Shown: positions 17,209 through 25,378 of the stretch, one piece after another
Layout: the number at the start of each line of letters is the position of its first letter
Position numbering within the stretch: position 1 is the first letter of the stretch
NCBI GenBank assembly: GCA_947456055.1
Contig: CANGSR010000008.1
Span: 1 to 32,109 of the forward strand
Length of the DNA stretch: 32,109 nt
Direction of reading: 5' to 3'
Source: Chitinophagaceae bacterium
GTDB taxonomy: Bacteria > Bacteroidota > Bacteroidia > Chitinophagales > Chitinophagaceae
Notes under the pieces: generated by a model
Seen by the model: only the letters and a program-made list of their open reading frames with translations
Database searches by the model: none
Told to the model about the DNA's origin: nothing
Made by a program: the position numbers and the translations under genes

Positions 17209-18183
17209 TTACCTATTCTTGAACCTGTCATCGGTTAGTGTATTCAAAAAAGCTTCAAGGTCTATTTTATCCTGGGTTGAGAGATTTAATGGGGCAGTTA
17301 AAACTGAATCTGTATTTATGGGGTGAGGAACTACCTTACGAGGGTCATTGTAATATTCTATTACCTCTTTCAAGGTTTTGAACATCCCATTGTGCATATA
17401 AGGGGCAGTAACGGCCACATTCCTCAGTCCGGGCACTTTGAACTTGCCAATATCTGCTTTGTTTTTGGAAATCAAGTATCTACCGGAGTCATTCAGTTTT
17501 CCCCCATCAAACAAGCCTACATTCCTGAATTCATCACCGGTAAAATCTGGGGTAAAATGGCACTCAAAGCACCGTGCTTTCTCCAGAAATAATGTCCTAC
17601 CCCTGAGTGCTGATTCACCCATCAATATTGAATCATCGTTTGCCATATACCTGTCGTACGTAGTTTTTGATGTTTCCAGGGTTCGTTCGTAGGAGGCAAT
17701 AGCAGATTTGAGGTTGTTTTCATTAGGTTCTTCCTTAAAGACAGATTTAAACCAGGCTATATATTCTTTGTTTTGCTGCAACCTTTTTACTGCCTTGGGT
17801 AATGGTAGGTTCATCTCCACCTCGTTCTCAATTGGGAATTTTACTTGTTCCTCAAGGGTAGCAGCCCTGCCATCGTAAAACAAATAAGGGCGGTCGGCAA
17901 TATTGGCACAGGATGGTGCATTTCGGCCACCAGTTCTGTTCATAACACCTTTACTAAAAGCAACAGTATCTGCAAACCCATATTCAGGAATATGACATGA
18001 TGCGCAACTTTTGGTACTATCAGAAGACAATATTTTATCAAAAAACAATACCTCGCCCAGCTGCGCCTTGGTCTTTGGTTCTCCCGAAAAAGAATATTGT
18101 ATACTAGTTTTCTTCTGTTTGCTAAATGCAAAACAAACTACCAACATCAACAATAAAAACAGGGTAACGAGGGATTTCTTCAT
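17209..18183 (-). CDS. Di-heme cytochrome c peroxidase (CcpA/MauG family)
   Basis: The 324-aa protein has an N-terminal signal sequence (KKSLVTLFLLLMLVVCFAFS) and two heme-c binding motifs, CASCH and CFECH, about 155 residues apart as in the bacterial di-heme peroxidase family. LGEVLFFDKILSSDSTKSCASCH, NAPSCANIADRPYLFYDGRAATLEEQ and LRNVAVTAPYMHNGMFKTLKEV are family hallmarks. It would reduce hydrogen peroxide in the periplasm or oxidise a protein partner. It consumes heme and lies among heme-biosynthesis genes, which may mean shared regulation, but it has its own promoter. Confidence 0.93.
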   Translation of the reverse strand: MKKSLVTLFLLLMLVVCFAFSKQKKTSIQYSFSGEPKTKAQLGEVLFFDKILSSDSTKSCASCHIPEYGFADTVAFSKGVMNRTGGRNAPSCANIADRPYLFYDGRAATLEEQVKFPIENEVEMNLPLPKAVKRLQQNKEYIAWFKSVFKEEPNENNLKSAIASYERTLETSKTTYDRYMANDDSILMGESALRGRTLFLEKARCFECHFTPDFTGDEFRNVGLFDGGKLNDSGRYLISKNKADIGKFKVPGLRNVAVTAPYMHNGMFKTLKEVIEYYNDPRKVVPHPINTDSVLTAPLNLSTQDKIDLEAFLNTLTDDRFKNR

Positions 18184-18202
18184 GAAAACAAAAACGAGAT
18201 AG

Positions 18203-18210
18203 CAAAATTA
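18203..18210 (-). promoter_or_regulatory. Bacteroidota -7 box of the cytochrome c peroxidase gene
   Basis: The minus strand reads TAATTTTG, matching TAnnTTTG, 19 bases before the ATG at 18183. Confidence 0.4.
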
Positions 18211-18335
18211 GCACTTTCGGGACTTTTAGGCTAATTCTTGCTCCTAACAAAAGTCAGTTTGGCAAAACTAATTAACGAATATTCTCCACTTTCAAAATGA
18301 AATAATTCACTACCTTTATTCTTCAAATACTTTTT

Positions 18336-18770
18336 ATGGGAGTAAACAAAGTTATTGAAAGCAATACTCTGAAAAATAAATTTGTCTTATTTACGGGTAA
18401 TAATAATTTTAACCTTGTGGCAAATGCCCGTAAAGGTATAGGATCCGATGTGTTCTACGACTTTGCTGCCTTGATCAAAATGTCTGAAAAGAATCTTGCG
18501 CAAATTATTCATCTATCTACACGCACAATTAGTAATTATAAAGCGAACAAAAAATCGCTTGAACCTTTACAAAGTGAGCATTTGCTTAAGCTGATTTCCT
18601 TATATCAATTAGGAGAAGAACTTTTTGGCAACCTAGACGAATTTAATTATTGGCTACAAAAGCCGTTTTGGAATAGACCTGAAAAACCAATAGAGTGGCT
18701 AATAACACCGGGGGGCGTAGATTTGGTAAGGGACGAATTGATGAGATTGGCATATGGCGATGCTTTATAA
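18336..18770 (+). CDS. Xre/MbcA/ParS-family antitoxin (DUF2384)
   Basis: The 144-aa protein has an Xre-like helix-turn-helix region (FAALIKMSEKNLAQIIHLSTRTISNYKANKKSLEPLQSE) and the DUF2384 toxin-binding tail (LFGNLDEFNYWLQKPFWNRPEKPIEWLITPGGVDLVRDELMRLAYG). The length and order match antitoxins of RES/Xre systems. It precedes the RES toxin gene on the same strand. It should bind its own promoter and block the toxin's active site with the C-terminal segment, as known for the family. Confidence 0.92.
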   Translation: MGVNKVIESNTLKNKFVLFTGNNNFNLVANARKGIGSDVFYDFAALIKMSEKNLAQIIHLSTRTISNYKANKKSLEPLQSEHLLKLISLYQLGEELFGNLDEFNYWLQKPFWNRPEKPIEWLITPGGVDLVRDELMRLAYGDAL

Positions 18771-18881
18771 ATTTTACCCATGCTTCTTGGGAAAATCAAA
18801 TTTCTTTTCAAATAAGGTAACGCTACTTTTTCATCCAATCATTTTCATCGTACTAATTTCGATTCCAATTAAGAAGTAAAC

Positions 18882-19352
18882 ATGTTCGTATACAAAATTG
18901 CAAATAAAAATTACGCAAGTAAATTTGTTGCATCCGGAATTGACGGTCGATGGTCATCAGGAGGAAGATTGGTTATTTATACGGCCGAATCAATAGCTTT
19001 ATCTTTTTTGGAGAGTATGATAAGGCGGCATGGAATAGGTTTTAATAATGATTTTAAGACAATTCTTATTCATATCCCAGACGATTTACAAATTGAAAAA
19101 GTTGAGCTGCATGAATTGCCCAAAGGCTGGAATAACTATGGTGATTATGCTATTAGCCAATCCTTTGGTAATAAATGGTGCGATGATTTAAGGTCACCAC
19201 TTTTAAAAGTACCGTCAGTATTATTGCCAGATTCATTCAATTATGTAATCAATACTGTACATACTGATTTTTCAAAAATAGAAGTAGCCGGAATCACTGA
19301 CTTAACGCCAGACCCTAGAATCGAAGACATTTTGAAAAACTATAAAAAATAG
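18882..19352 (+). CDS. RES-domain toxin (NAD+-depleting family)
   Basis: The 156-aa RES-domain protein has GRWSSGGRLVIYTAESIALSFLE near the start, covering the conserved Arg, Tyr and Glu, and LLKVPSVLLPDSFNYVIN, with the conserved Ser, later. Studied RES toxins degrade NAD+. It follows the antitoxin but is separated by 111 bases, unlike the usual few-base spacing; an in-frame stop at 18870 rules out a much longer reading frame. A separate promoter or a coupling defect is possible. It converges on hemF, whose stop is 4 bases away. Confidence 0.92.
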   Translation: MFVYKIANKNYASKFVASGIDGRWSSGGRLVIYTAESIALSFLESMIRRHGIGFNNDFKTILIHIPDDLQIEKVELHELPKGWNNYGDYAISQSFGNKWCDDLRSPLLKVPSVLLPDSFNYVINTVHTDFSKIEVAGITDLTPDPRIEDILKNYKK

Positions 19353-19356
19353 CCTC

Positions 19357-20265
19357 CTACACCCACTCCCTCGGCTGGTAATATTTCATCATAGCCTCTT
19401 CGGGACTGCCGGGTTCGGGTTGGTAATTATACTCCCAGCGGGCTCTTGGTGGCAGGCTCATTAATATACTTTCTGTCCTGCCATTAGTCTTTAGCCCGAA
19501 AAGTGTACCCCTGTCATGAATCAGGTTGAACTCCACATAGCGTCCCCTTCTTATTTCCTGCCATTCTACCTGGCGTTCACTATAGGGTATATCCTTCCTT
19601 TTTTCAACTATGGGCAGGTATGCGGGTAAAAACGCATCCCCATTAGCCCGCTGGAAATTCATTAATAATGCAGCATCCCCAGCATCTTTTGGACGCAGGT
19701 AATCATAAAACACACCACCTATACCCCGCATCTCATTGCCACGGTGTTTGTTTACAAAATACTCGTCACAATACTGTTTATATTTCGGGTGCTTATCTAC
19801 TCCAAAGGGCTCCATAGCTGCTTTCAGTACACCATGAAAATGTATCGCATCCTCCTCAAACAGGTAATATGGGGTAAGGTCAGACCCACCACCAAACCAG
19901 CTATCCAGTATCTTGCCCTCCTTATCATACAGCTCAAAATAGCGCCAATTGGCATGGACCGTTGGCACATACGGATTTAGCGGGTGTATCACCAGCGACA
20001 AGCCACAAGCGAAAAAATTGCTTTCAGGTACATTGAAAGCCTTCTGCATAGCATCGGGCAATACCCCATGCACGGCACTGGTATTCACGCCGCCTTTTTC
20101 AAAAACTTTCCCACCACTTATCACACGGGTCTTACCACCCCCGCCTTCAGGCCTCACCCATTTATCCTCCACAAATTTCGCCTTGCCATCAATCCCTTCC
20201 AACCCAGCACAAATCCTGTCTTGCAGTGCATATATATATCCCGTGAATTGCTCCCTTATAGTCAT
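19357..20265 (-). CDS. hemF: Oxygen-dependent coproporphyrinogen-III oxidase
   Basis: The 302-aa enzyme decarboxylates coproporphyrinogen III to protoporphyrinogen IX using O2. NPYVPTVHANWRYFE, WFGGGSDLTPYYLFEEDAIHFH, NKHRGNEMRGIGGVFYDYL and RGRYVEFNLIHDRGTLFGL are family signatures. The ORF track begins at a GTG at 20307, which falls in the loop of a terminator hairpin; the ATG at 20265 (MTIREQFTGYIYALQD) gives the usual N-terminus and length. It is cut off from hemE by that terminator and a repeat region, so it is transcribed separately. The use of HemF shows that heme can be made aerobically. Confidence 0.96.
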   Translation of the reverse strand: MTIREQFTGYIYALQDRICAGLEGIDGKAKFVEDKWVRPEGGGGKTRVISGGKVFEKGGVNTSAVHGVLPDAMQKAFNVPESNFFACGLSLVIHPLNPYVPTVHANWRYFELYDKEGKILDSWFGGGSDLTPYYLFEEDAIHFHGVLKAAMEPFGVDKHPKYKQYCDEYFVNKHRGNEMRGIGGVFYDYLRPKDAGDAALLMNFQRANGDAFLPAYLPIVEKRKDIPYSERQVEWQEIRRGRYVEFNLIHDRGTLFGLKTNGRTESILMSLPPRARWEYNYQPEPGSPEEAMMKYYQPREWV

Positions 20266-20285
20266 AATGAGTTTGCCATATTTGC

Positions 20286-20323
20286 CTAAAAAATAGAGGC
20301 GAACCACCGATTCGCCTCTATTT
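20286..20323 (-). terminator. Intrinsic terminator between hemE and hemF
   Basis: AAATAGAGGCGAA and TTCGCCTCTATTT form a perfect 13-bp stem with a 7-base loop. On the minus strand the stem is followed by a T run. It would end the hemA-hemC-hemD-hemE transcript before hemF. Confidence 0.8.
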
Positions 20324-20437
20324 GTAAAAATAAGTAATGATTGTTATTCAATGAATATCGAACTATTATTTTAATCTTCTTTTAGTAATCTTGATACAGA
20401 TTCATTATACTCTCCAAAATCCGACTATCTAAGATAT

Positions 20438-20512
20438 ACTAAGTACCCTCCAAAATCTGTCTTTCTACTCTACAATATCTACTAAGTACCCACCAAAATC
20501 CGTCTTTCTACT
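20438..20512. repeat. Pair of 32-bp direct repeats, period 43
   Basis: ACTAAGTACCC-t/a-CCAAAATC-t/c-GTCTTTCTACT occurs at 20438-20469 and 20481-20512 with two mismatches. A third, partial copy (CTCCAAAATCCG) lies near 20411. The second copy runs into the heptad array. Confidence 0.75.
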
Positions 20513-20560
20513 TTCTACTTTCTACTCTCTACTTTCTACTTTCTACTCTCTATTTTCTAC
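20505..20560. repeat. Eight-unit heptanucleotide array TTTCTAC at the hemE stop codon
   Basis: The units are three TTTCTAC, one TCTCTAC, two TTTCTAC, one TCTCTAT and one TTTCTAC, without gaps. On the minus strand the unit is GTAGAAA, and the TAG of the unit at the hemE end is the hemE stop codon (20557-20559). Confidence 0.9.
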
Positions 20561-21588
20561 TTAGAATAATCTTTAACCGCCTCCACAAAAGCCTTTGCAT
20601 GATCTACAGGCACATTAGGCATAATGCCGTGGCCCAGATTGGCGATATAGTTTTTCACACCAAAAGCATCAATCATTTCCTTAACCTCTTTTTTAATTTG
20701 CGGTATAGGAGCTAAAAGGTGAGATGGGTCAAAATTGCCCTGTATGGTTATTTTATTACTTGTCATTTCACGGGCCATCTTGGGGGTAATCGTCCAGTCG
20801 ATGCCTATACCTGCGGCACTACTGTTGGCAATATCAGGCAAGGCATACCAGCTACCCTTAGGGAATAATATCACAGGCGCATCCTTGCTTACAGCATCAG
20901 AAATCTGCAAAAGGTAAGGCAGCGCAATACTATTAAAGTCAGCAGGACTCAACATTCCACTCCAGCTATCAAACACCTGCACCAGGTCGGCACCGGCTTT
21001 TATCTGGGCTTTTAGGTATAGAATGGTAATATCAGTGATTTTCTGCAAAAGGCTATGAGCCATTTCGGGCTGGGTAAAACAAAATTGTTTCGCTTTATCG
21101 AATGATTTACTGCCCTTGCCTTCTACCATATAACAAAGCAAAGTCCATGGTGCACCTGCAAAACCTATCAATGGCACACGGCCATTCAGTTCGTTCTTGG
21201 TCATTGCCAGGGCCTTCATTACATAGTCCAGGCGGTTGTCTACATCACCGGTATTCAGTGCATCAATATCAGCCTGGGTTTTAATGACATTAGGCAAAAT
21301 TGGTCCCTTACCTTCCTCAAGCAATACAGTAAGGCCCATTGCCTGTGGTATCACCAGGATATCTGAAAATATAATGGCAGCATCCACACCTACTTGGTCC
21401 ACAGGTTGCAGGGTGATTTCGGTAGCCAGTTCAGGAGTTTCTACCCTGGTAAAGAAATCATACTTTTCCCTCAGCTTAATATAATCAGGCAAATACCTGC
21501 CCGCCTGGCGCATCATCCATACCGGTGGCCTGGATAATTCTTCGCCCCTCAATGCCCTTAAAATCAAATCATTTTGCAATGCCGCCAT
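20557..21588 (-). CDS. hemE: Uroporphyrinogen decarboxylase
   Basis: The 343-aa enzyme removes four carboxyl groups from uroporphyrinogen III to give coproporphyrinogen [20 protein letters not shown] (about 20-36) holds the conserved Arg residues and [12 protein letters not shown] the catalytic Asp76. [16 protein letters not shown] and [13 protein letters not shown] are also typical. It is the last gene of the hemA-hemC-hemD-hemE unit, 77 bases after hemD. Its TAG stop lies in the heptad array, so changes in repeat number would lie outside the coding part. Confidence 0.97.
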   Translation of the reverse strand: MAALQNDLILRALRGEELSRPPVWMMRQAGRYLPDYIKLREKYDFFTRVETPELATEITLQPVDQVGVDAAIIFSDILVIPQAMGLTVLLEEGKGPILPNVIKTQADIDALNTGDVDNRLDYVMKALAMTKNELNGRVPLIGFAGAPWTLLCYMVEGKGSKSFDKAKQFCFTQPEMAHSLLQKITDITILYLKAQIKAGADLVQVFDSWSGMLSPADFNSIALPYLLQISDAVSKDAPVILFPKGSWYALPDIANSSAAGIGIDWTITPKMAREMTSNKITIQGNFDPSHLLAPIPQIKKEVKEMIDAFGVKNYIANLGHGIMPNVPVDHAKAFVEAVKDYSK

Positions 21589-21626
21589 TAATCTATGTTT
21601 ATTGATTACTTAAAAATAGGATACTA

Positions 21627-21659
21627 CCTCCGGTTTGGCCTTTAGGTTTTTGCCGGAGG
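21627..21659. repeat. Inverted repeat between hemD and hemE
   Basis: CCTCCGG and CCGGAGG form a 7-bp stem around a 19-base loop. On the minus strand no T run follows directly, so it is more likely a mRNA processing or attenuating structure than a full terminator. Confidence 0.45.
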
Positions 21660-21665
21660 GCATTA

Positions 21666-22364
21666 TTATTTATGAAAATGCGCTATAAGCTGGTCTACCA
21701 TTACCTCCTTGGATGGAGAGTCACAAACCACTAGTTTGTTGGTAGATTTTTCCTTTATGGCCTTTGCTGTGGTATTGCCAATGGCAAATAATACCGAACC
21801 TGGCAAAGGGGTATTTATCCTGAAAAAGCTATTCACACCATTAGGACTATAGAACATAATACCCTGGTAATGCTTCTTCACCTGGTCGGGGGTTTCCTTG
21901 GTTTTATACACCACTATTTCCCTCACCATAATATCATGCTTGTATAAGAAATCAGGCAGGGCATCTAGGCGCTTATCACCGCAAAAGAAGACCACATCCT
22001 TTACTCCATTGGCTTTTATTTCAGCTGCCAGCCCTGCACCATCATTAGCAGTTGCCTTTATTTGCGAAGCGTCGAAGTAGGCCATCACCGCCTTCTTGGT
22101 GGCTTTGCCAATACAATATATACTCCAGTTTGGCTTGATTCCTTCGAATAATGAACCTATCGAGTTGATAGCATTCGCACTCGTGAATACGGCATTGATG
22201 CTTGTGTTTGCCAGCTTTAGCAAATCCTCGCTTAGGTTGTTTTCCCTTATAGGTTCCACCTGTATAAAGGACACCGCATCAATTTCTATACCATGGTCCA
22301 GCGCTTTCTGAACCAGAGTTGGATCCAGATCTGCTGTACTTAGTATGTATGTATTCAGTTTCAT
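21666..22364 (-). CDS. hemD: Uroporphyrinogen-III synthase
   Basis: The 232-aa protein has the two-lobed HemD pattern, which is poorly conserved in sequence: FTSANAINSIGSLFEG and IYCIGKATKKAVMAYF in one lobe, VVYKTKETPD at the hinge and IMFYSPNGVNSFF, LFAIGNTTAKAIKE in the other. It cyclises hydroxymethylbilane with inversion of ring D. The position 8 bases after hemC and before hemE supports the call strongly. Confidence 0.93.
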   Translation of the reverse strand: MKLNTYILSTADLDPTLVQKALDHGIEIDAVSFIQVEPIRENNLSEDLLKLANTSINAVFTSANAINSIGSLFEGIKPNWSIYCIGKATKKAVMAYFDASQIKATANDGAGLAAEIKANGVKDVVFFCGDKRLDALPDFLYKHDIMVREIVVYKTKETPDQVKKHYQGIMFYSPNGVNSFFRINTPLPGSVLFAIGNTTAKAIKEKSTNKLVVCDSPSKEVMVDQLIAHFHK

Positions 22365-22372
22365 TTTTAAAA

Positions 22373-23284
22373 TTATTTGGACAAAGATTCTAATATTTCC
22401 CTACCACCATCTTCCAATATCTCCTGCCCTGCCATTGCACCCAGATTAGCTGATTCTCCTATTATCACCCTTCTGCTTACTTCAATCTTTTTAGTACCAT
22501 CCGGACTTAGAACATTACCCGTAAAGTGCACATAGCCATCTTCCACCATTGCCAGTGCGCTTATAGGTGTGGAGCAACCACCCATCAATGCACGCAAGAA
22601 ATCACGCTCAATGCTGGTGCATAATGCTGTATTACTGTCGTGGAAATGTGCACATGCTTCAAGGCAGTATTCATTATTCTCCCTGCATACCACCAGAATA
22701 GCGCCTTGTGCTGGTGCAGGTAACATCCAGTCTAGTTCTATTGCATTTTCAGGACGAAGTCCAATTCTTTCCAGTCCGGCAGCGGCAAATATCGCCCCGT
22801 TCCAGTCATTCTCGGCCACCTTGCGCAGGCGGGTATTTACATTGCCCCTCAGGTTCACAAGGGAATCATCGGGAAAGCGGTTCAGCCATTGTGCCTTGCG
22901 CCTTATACTGCTTGTAGCTATGATAAAAGGTCCGGGAGTTCCTTCAATGTTGGTACCAGGTTTTGGTACCAGTAAATCTTTATACGATGCCCTTGGCAAT
23001 ACCGCAGCCTGCACTATTCCCTTAGCCATCATGGTAGGCACATCCTTCATAGAATGCACCGCAATATCAATATCATCATTCAGCATGGCAATATCGAGCT
23101 GGCGGGTAAAAATACCCTGAACACCAATTTCGTAAAGCGGGGTTTTAAGGTCGGTATCGCCTTCACTTTTTATAAACACCAGCTCTGCTTTGTAACCATT
23201 GCTTTCCAGCAGGCCCTTTACAGTTTCAGCCTGCCACACGGCAAGCTGGCTTTCCCTGGTTCCTATGCGGATTATCTTATCCAT
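22373..23284 (-). CDS. hemC: Hydroxymethylbilane synthase (porphobilinogen deaminase)
   Basis: The 303-aa enzyme joins four porphobilinogen units. RIGTRESQLAVWQAE starts the protein; VHSMKDVPT holds catalytic Asp81; ATSSIRRKAQW and NLRGNVNTRLRK bind the growing chain; and C237 in LMGGCSTPIS should carry the dipyrromethane cofactor. It begins 2 bases after hemA, so the two are co-transcribed and probably coupled. Confidence 0.97.
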   Translation of the reverse strand: MDKIIRIGTRESQLAVWQAETVKGLLESNGYKAELVFIKSEGDTDLKTPLYEIGVQGIFTRQLDIAMLNDDIDIAVHSMKDVPTMMAKGIVQAAVLPRASYKDLLVPKPGTNIEGTPGPFIIATSSIRRKAQWLNRFPDDSLVNLRGNVNTRLRKVAENDWNGAIFAAAGLERIGLRPENAIELDWMLPAPAQGAILVVCRENNEYCLEACAHFHDSNTALCTSIERDFLRALMGGCSTPISALAMVEDGYVHFTGNVLSPDGTKKIEVSRRVIIGESANLGAMAGQEILEDGGREILESLSK

Positions 23285-23286
23285 AC

Positions 23287-24606
23287 TTAAGAAATGTACT
23301 CGTTTATAGCCTGTATATAATGACAGCCCAGTGTATTGTTTTGGCGTATCCTTATGGCTAATGAATTAATCACCTTCTGTATCTTCTCATCGTTACCTGC
23401 ATTGGCATGGGCGGTAGGTTGAGTAAGATTAAGCAAAGATGGTGAAATATAAATTTCATTCAACTTATTTTTTACCTCCTTCAATACTGGTACATGCTTG
23501 CGCAATTCATACCAGGTCATGAATTCGCCAATAAGTTCATTAATAATGGCAATAGCCTTTGGCACCTCTGCCTTGCGCTGTTGTAAAGTATCGTCCTTGA
23601 TTTTTGACAGCAGGTCAACATCCACAAATTTCACATTAGGCAATTGTTGTGCAGCTACTTCGGTATTGCAGGGAATAGAGAAATCTATGATTAACTTTTC
23701 GCCATTACCAGCCAGGTCCTTAGCCAGCACCATTGGCTCAGCCGAACTTGTAGATACTAATACTATATCAGCATCCATCAGTTCCTTACCCAGATTTTCG
23801 ATAGGTGCCGATTTCAGTTTCAATTCCTTAGCCAGTTCAGCAGCAGTAGCTTCAGTCCTGTTAATGAGGGTAATATTATGTGTACCCAGGTAATCAACCA
23901 GGTTGCGGCAGGTCGACTTACCAATCTTGCCTGTACCTAATAGTACTATTTTCTTATCTTCAATATTTGTCTTTTCATTGCTTATGTAGTGGTTGATGGT
24001 TGGGGTGGTCATCATATGGGCAGTAGAAGGGCATTTCATTTTAGGCGTAGTAGTTGGCCCTTCAAAAGCTTCCCTGATATATTGTACTGCAGCAAATGAT
24101 ACAGAAACAGTCCCCCCGCTTAAAGCAGTATGGGTCTTAATAGCCTTAGAAGCCTGAAGCACGGTGGTGAGCAACCTTTCCATGAATGGGCCAATGAAAC
24201 CATGAGTCTTAGCAGTCTTTACAGCAATTTTAATCTGACCAAGTATTTCGTAATCACCCAGGATCTGTGAATCAAGCCCTGCGCCTACCTGAAACAGGTG
24301 TTCCATAGCCTTCTTACCATTCTTTATATAAGCAGTTTGCTGGAAGGTAGCCATATCGCCGGCACAAACACTGCAAAGCAGGCTTGATAATTGGCAATGG
24401 TGCTCGGCAAAACCATAAATTTCCGTCCTGTTGCAGGTTGACAAAATGAAGAATTCATTTACGCCATATTCCTGGGCAACAGATAAGAGATGTTCATATT
24501 GATCATTATTAACGGCAAACATTCCCCTTAGTGCAGCGTCGGTTTTCTTATAATTGATACCTGCTACCCAAAAATCCTGAATGTTTTGTTTGTCTTTAGT
24601 ATTCAT
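23287..24606 (-). CDS. hemA: Glutamyl-tRNA reductase
   Basis: The 439-aa enzyme reduces Glu-tRNA to glutamate-1-semialdehyde, the committed step of the C5 pathway. The catalytic Cys58 sits in LSTCNRTEIYGF. GLDSQILGDYEILGQIK and the NADPH-binding KIVLLGTGKIGKS are diagnostic. Between the catalytic and NADPH domains there is a low-complexity linker (EGPTTTPKMKCPSTAHMMTTPT) that I do not recall from typical HemA. It is the first gene of hemA-hemC-hemD-hemE, with a TATCTTTG promoter box 24 bases before the ATG. Confidence 0.96.
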   Translation of the reverse strand: MNTKDKQNIQDFWVAGINYKKTDAALRGMFAVNNDQYEHLLSVAQEYGVNEFFILSTCNRTEIYGFAEHHCQLSSLLCSVCAGDMATFQQTAYIKNGKKAMEHLFQVGAGLDSQILGDYEILGQIKIAVKTAKTHGFIGPFMERLLTTVLQASKAIKTHTALSGGTVSVSFAAVQYIREAFEGPTTTPKMKCPSTAHMMTTPTINHYISNEKTNIEDKKIVLLGTGKIGKSTCRNLVDYLGTHNITLINRTEATAAELAKELKLKSAPIENLGKELMDADIVLVSTSSAEPMVLAKDLAGNGEKLIIDFSIPCNTEVAAQQLPNVKFVDVDLLSKIKDDTLQQRKAEVPKAIAIINELIGEFMTWYELRKHVPVLKEVKNKLNEIYISPSLLNLTQPTAHANAGNDEKIQKVINSLAIRIRQNNTLGCHYIQAINEYIS

Positions 24607-24629
24607 ATACTTTGGTTAAATGCTCGGTA

Positions 24630-24637
24630 CAAAGATA
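24630..24637 (-). promoter_or_regulatory. Bacteroidota -7 box of the hemA operon
   Basis: The minus strand reads TATCTTTG, matching TAnnTTTG, giving an expected leader of about 17 bases before the hemA ATG. No -33 TTG was found at the normal distance. Confidence 0.5.
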
Positions 24638-25237
24638 CCACCACCACCATCCACAGCATAATATCTGTGTCATGAAGTCGTCATTTAAGCGTATGATATT
24701 AGTCATAAAAATTTCTAACGGCGGTCATAATTCTCAAATCCACCCAATCCAAATGACACTAAAATGAAAATCTAATTAATTGATAATGAATAAATAACAA
24801 GGAGTAAACAATCAATATCTGATTTTGGATTTCAGACAATAATTAATAAAATTATACATGCATAATATGCAGATATTTGCATGATTATTATCATGATTTT
24901 GGAGGTATGAATTTTTCCTGGATTACTTAGCGAAGGAAGGTTAATAAGATCTTGTGCATTGAAGTTGTCCTTATCGCGAGTGTTCCGAAGGATTACTCCT
25001 TACTACCAATATCAGCCGGTCTGCGACCGGAATTTAAGGCCCTATAGCTAAAACCAAAACTCCAAGCCAAATAGCACCAATATAACTACAAATAAAAAAT
25101 CAGCTTAATCAGAATAATCAGGTTCAATCAGTGTTTCAGACAAAATAGTTGCTGGGCAGGATTTAAAATCCTGTCCTAAATGGCCAGGGATTTTTAATCC
25201 CCGAGAAAAATGCGCTATAGGCTAACATGAAATCGTA
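24638..25237. other. Intergenic stretch of about 600 bases with small palindromes
   Basis: No credible gene was seen. Notable sequences are CATGCA/TGCATG arms at 24857-24883, CCGGTC-tgc-GACCGG at 25016-25030, CAGGATTT-a-AAATCCTG at 25157-25173, and GGGATT-ttt-AATCCC at 25187-25201. The right half holds repeat A (25107-25145), which recurs at 28013. Confidence 0.6.
25107..25145. repeat. 39-bp repeat A at the left end of the RHS region
   Basis: AATCAGAATAATCAG...TTTCAGACAAAA matches the copy at 28013-28051 in 35 of 39 positions, in the same orientation. A further 15-bp identity, CAATCTTTCCACATT, follows each copy (25250 and 28087). Confidence 0.7.
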
Positions 25238-25269
25238 TTGTTGATGGTCCAATCTTTCCACATTTCCCG

Positions 25270-25378
25270 TACTGGTCGAAGGGTCTCCCTTCGTCCTTTT
25301 ACATGCAAGCGTCCTGCTTCTGTGTCGCAAGCGGGACGCTTGCATGTAAAAGGACCGAGCGAGACGCTCGGACCAGTA
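25270..25378. repeat. Cloverleaf-like structured repeat, copy 1 (complete)
   Basis: An outer 8-bp stem (TACTGGTC/GACCAGTA) encloses three hairpins. Hairpin 1 is CGAAGGG-tct-CCCTTCG. Hairpin 2 is a 21-bp perfect stem at 25294-25314/25334-25354, extended by one T-G wobble and GCTT/AAGC to a 9-base loop. Hairpin 3 is CCGAGCG-aga-CGCTCGG. It is 109 bp long and has no coding sense of its own. It supplies the false N-terminus of the 221-aa ORF at 25238. Confidence 0.85.

Noticed and set aside
20266-20307. GTG start of the longer hemF frame
   Set aside because: It falls inside the loop of a strong terminator hairpin, and the ATG at 20265 gives the normal enzyme N-terminus.
20438-20560. Possible CRISPR array
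   Set aside because: The repeats are 7-bp tandem units and a 43-bp direct pair without spacers, and no cas gene is present.
25238-25378. First 47 residues of the 221-aa ORF
   Set aside because: They are encoded by the structured repeat and DNA just before it, so they are not part of the toxin tip.
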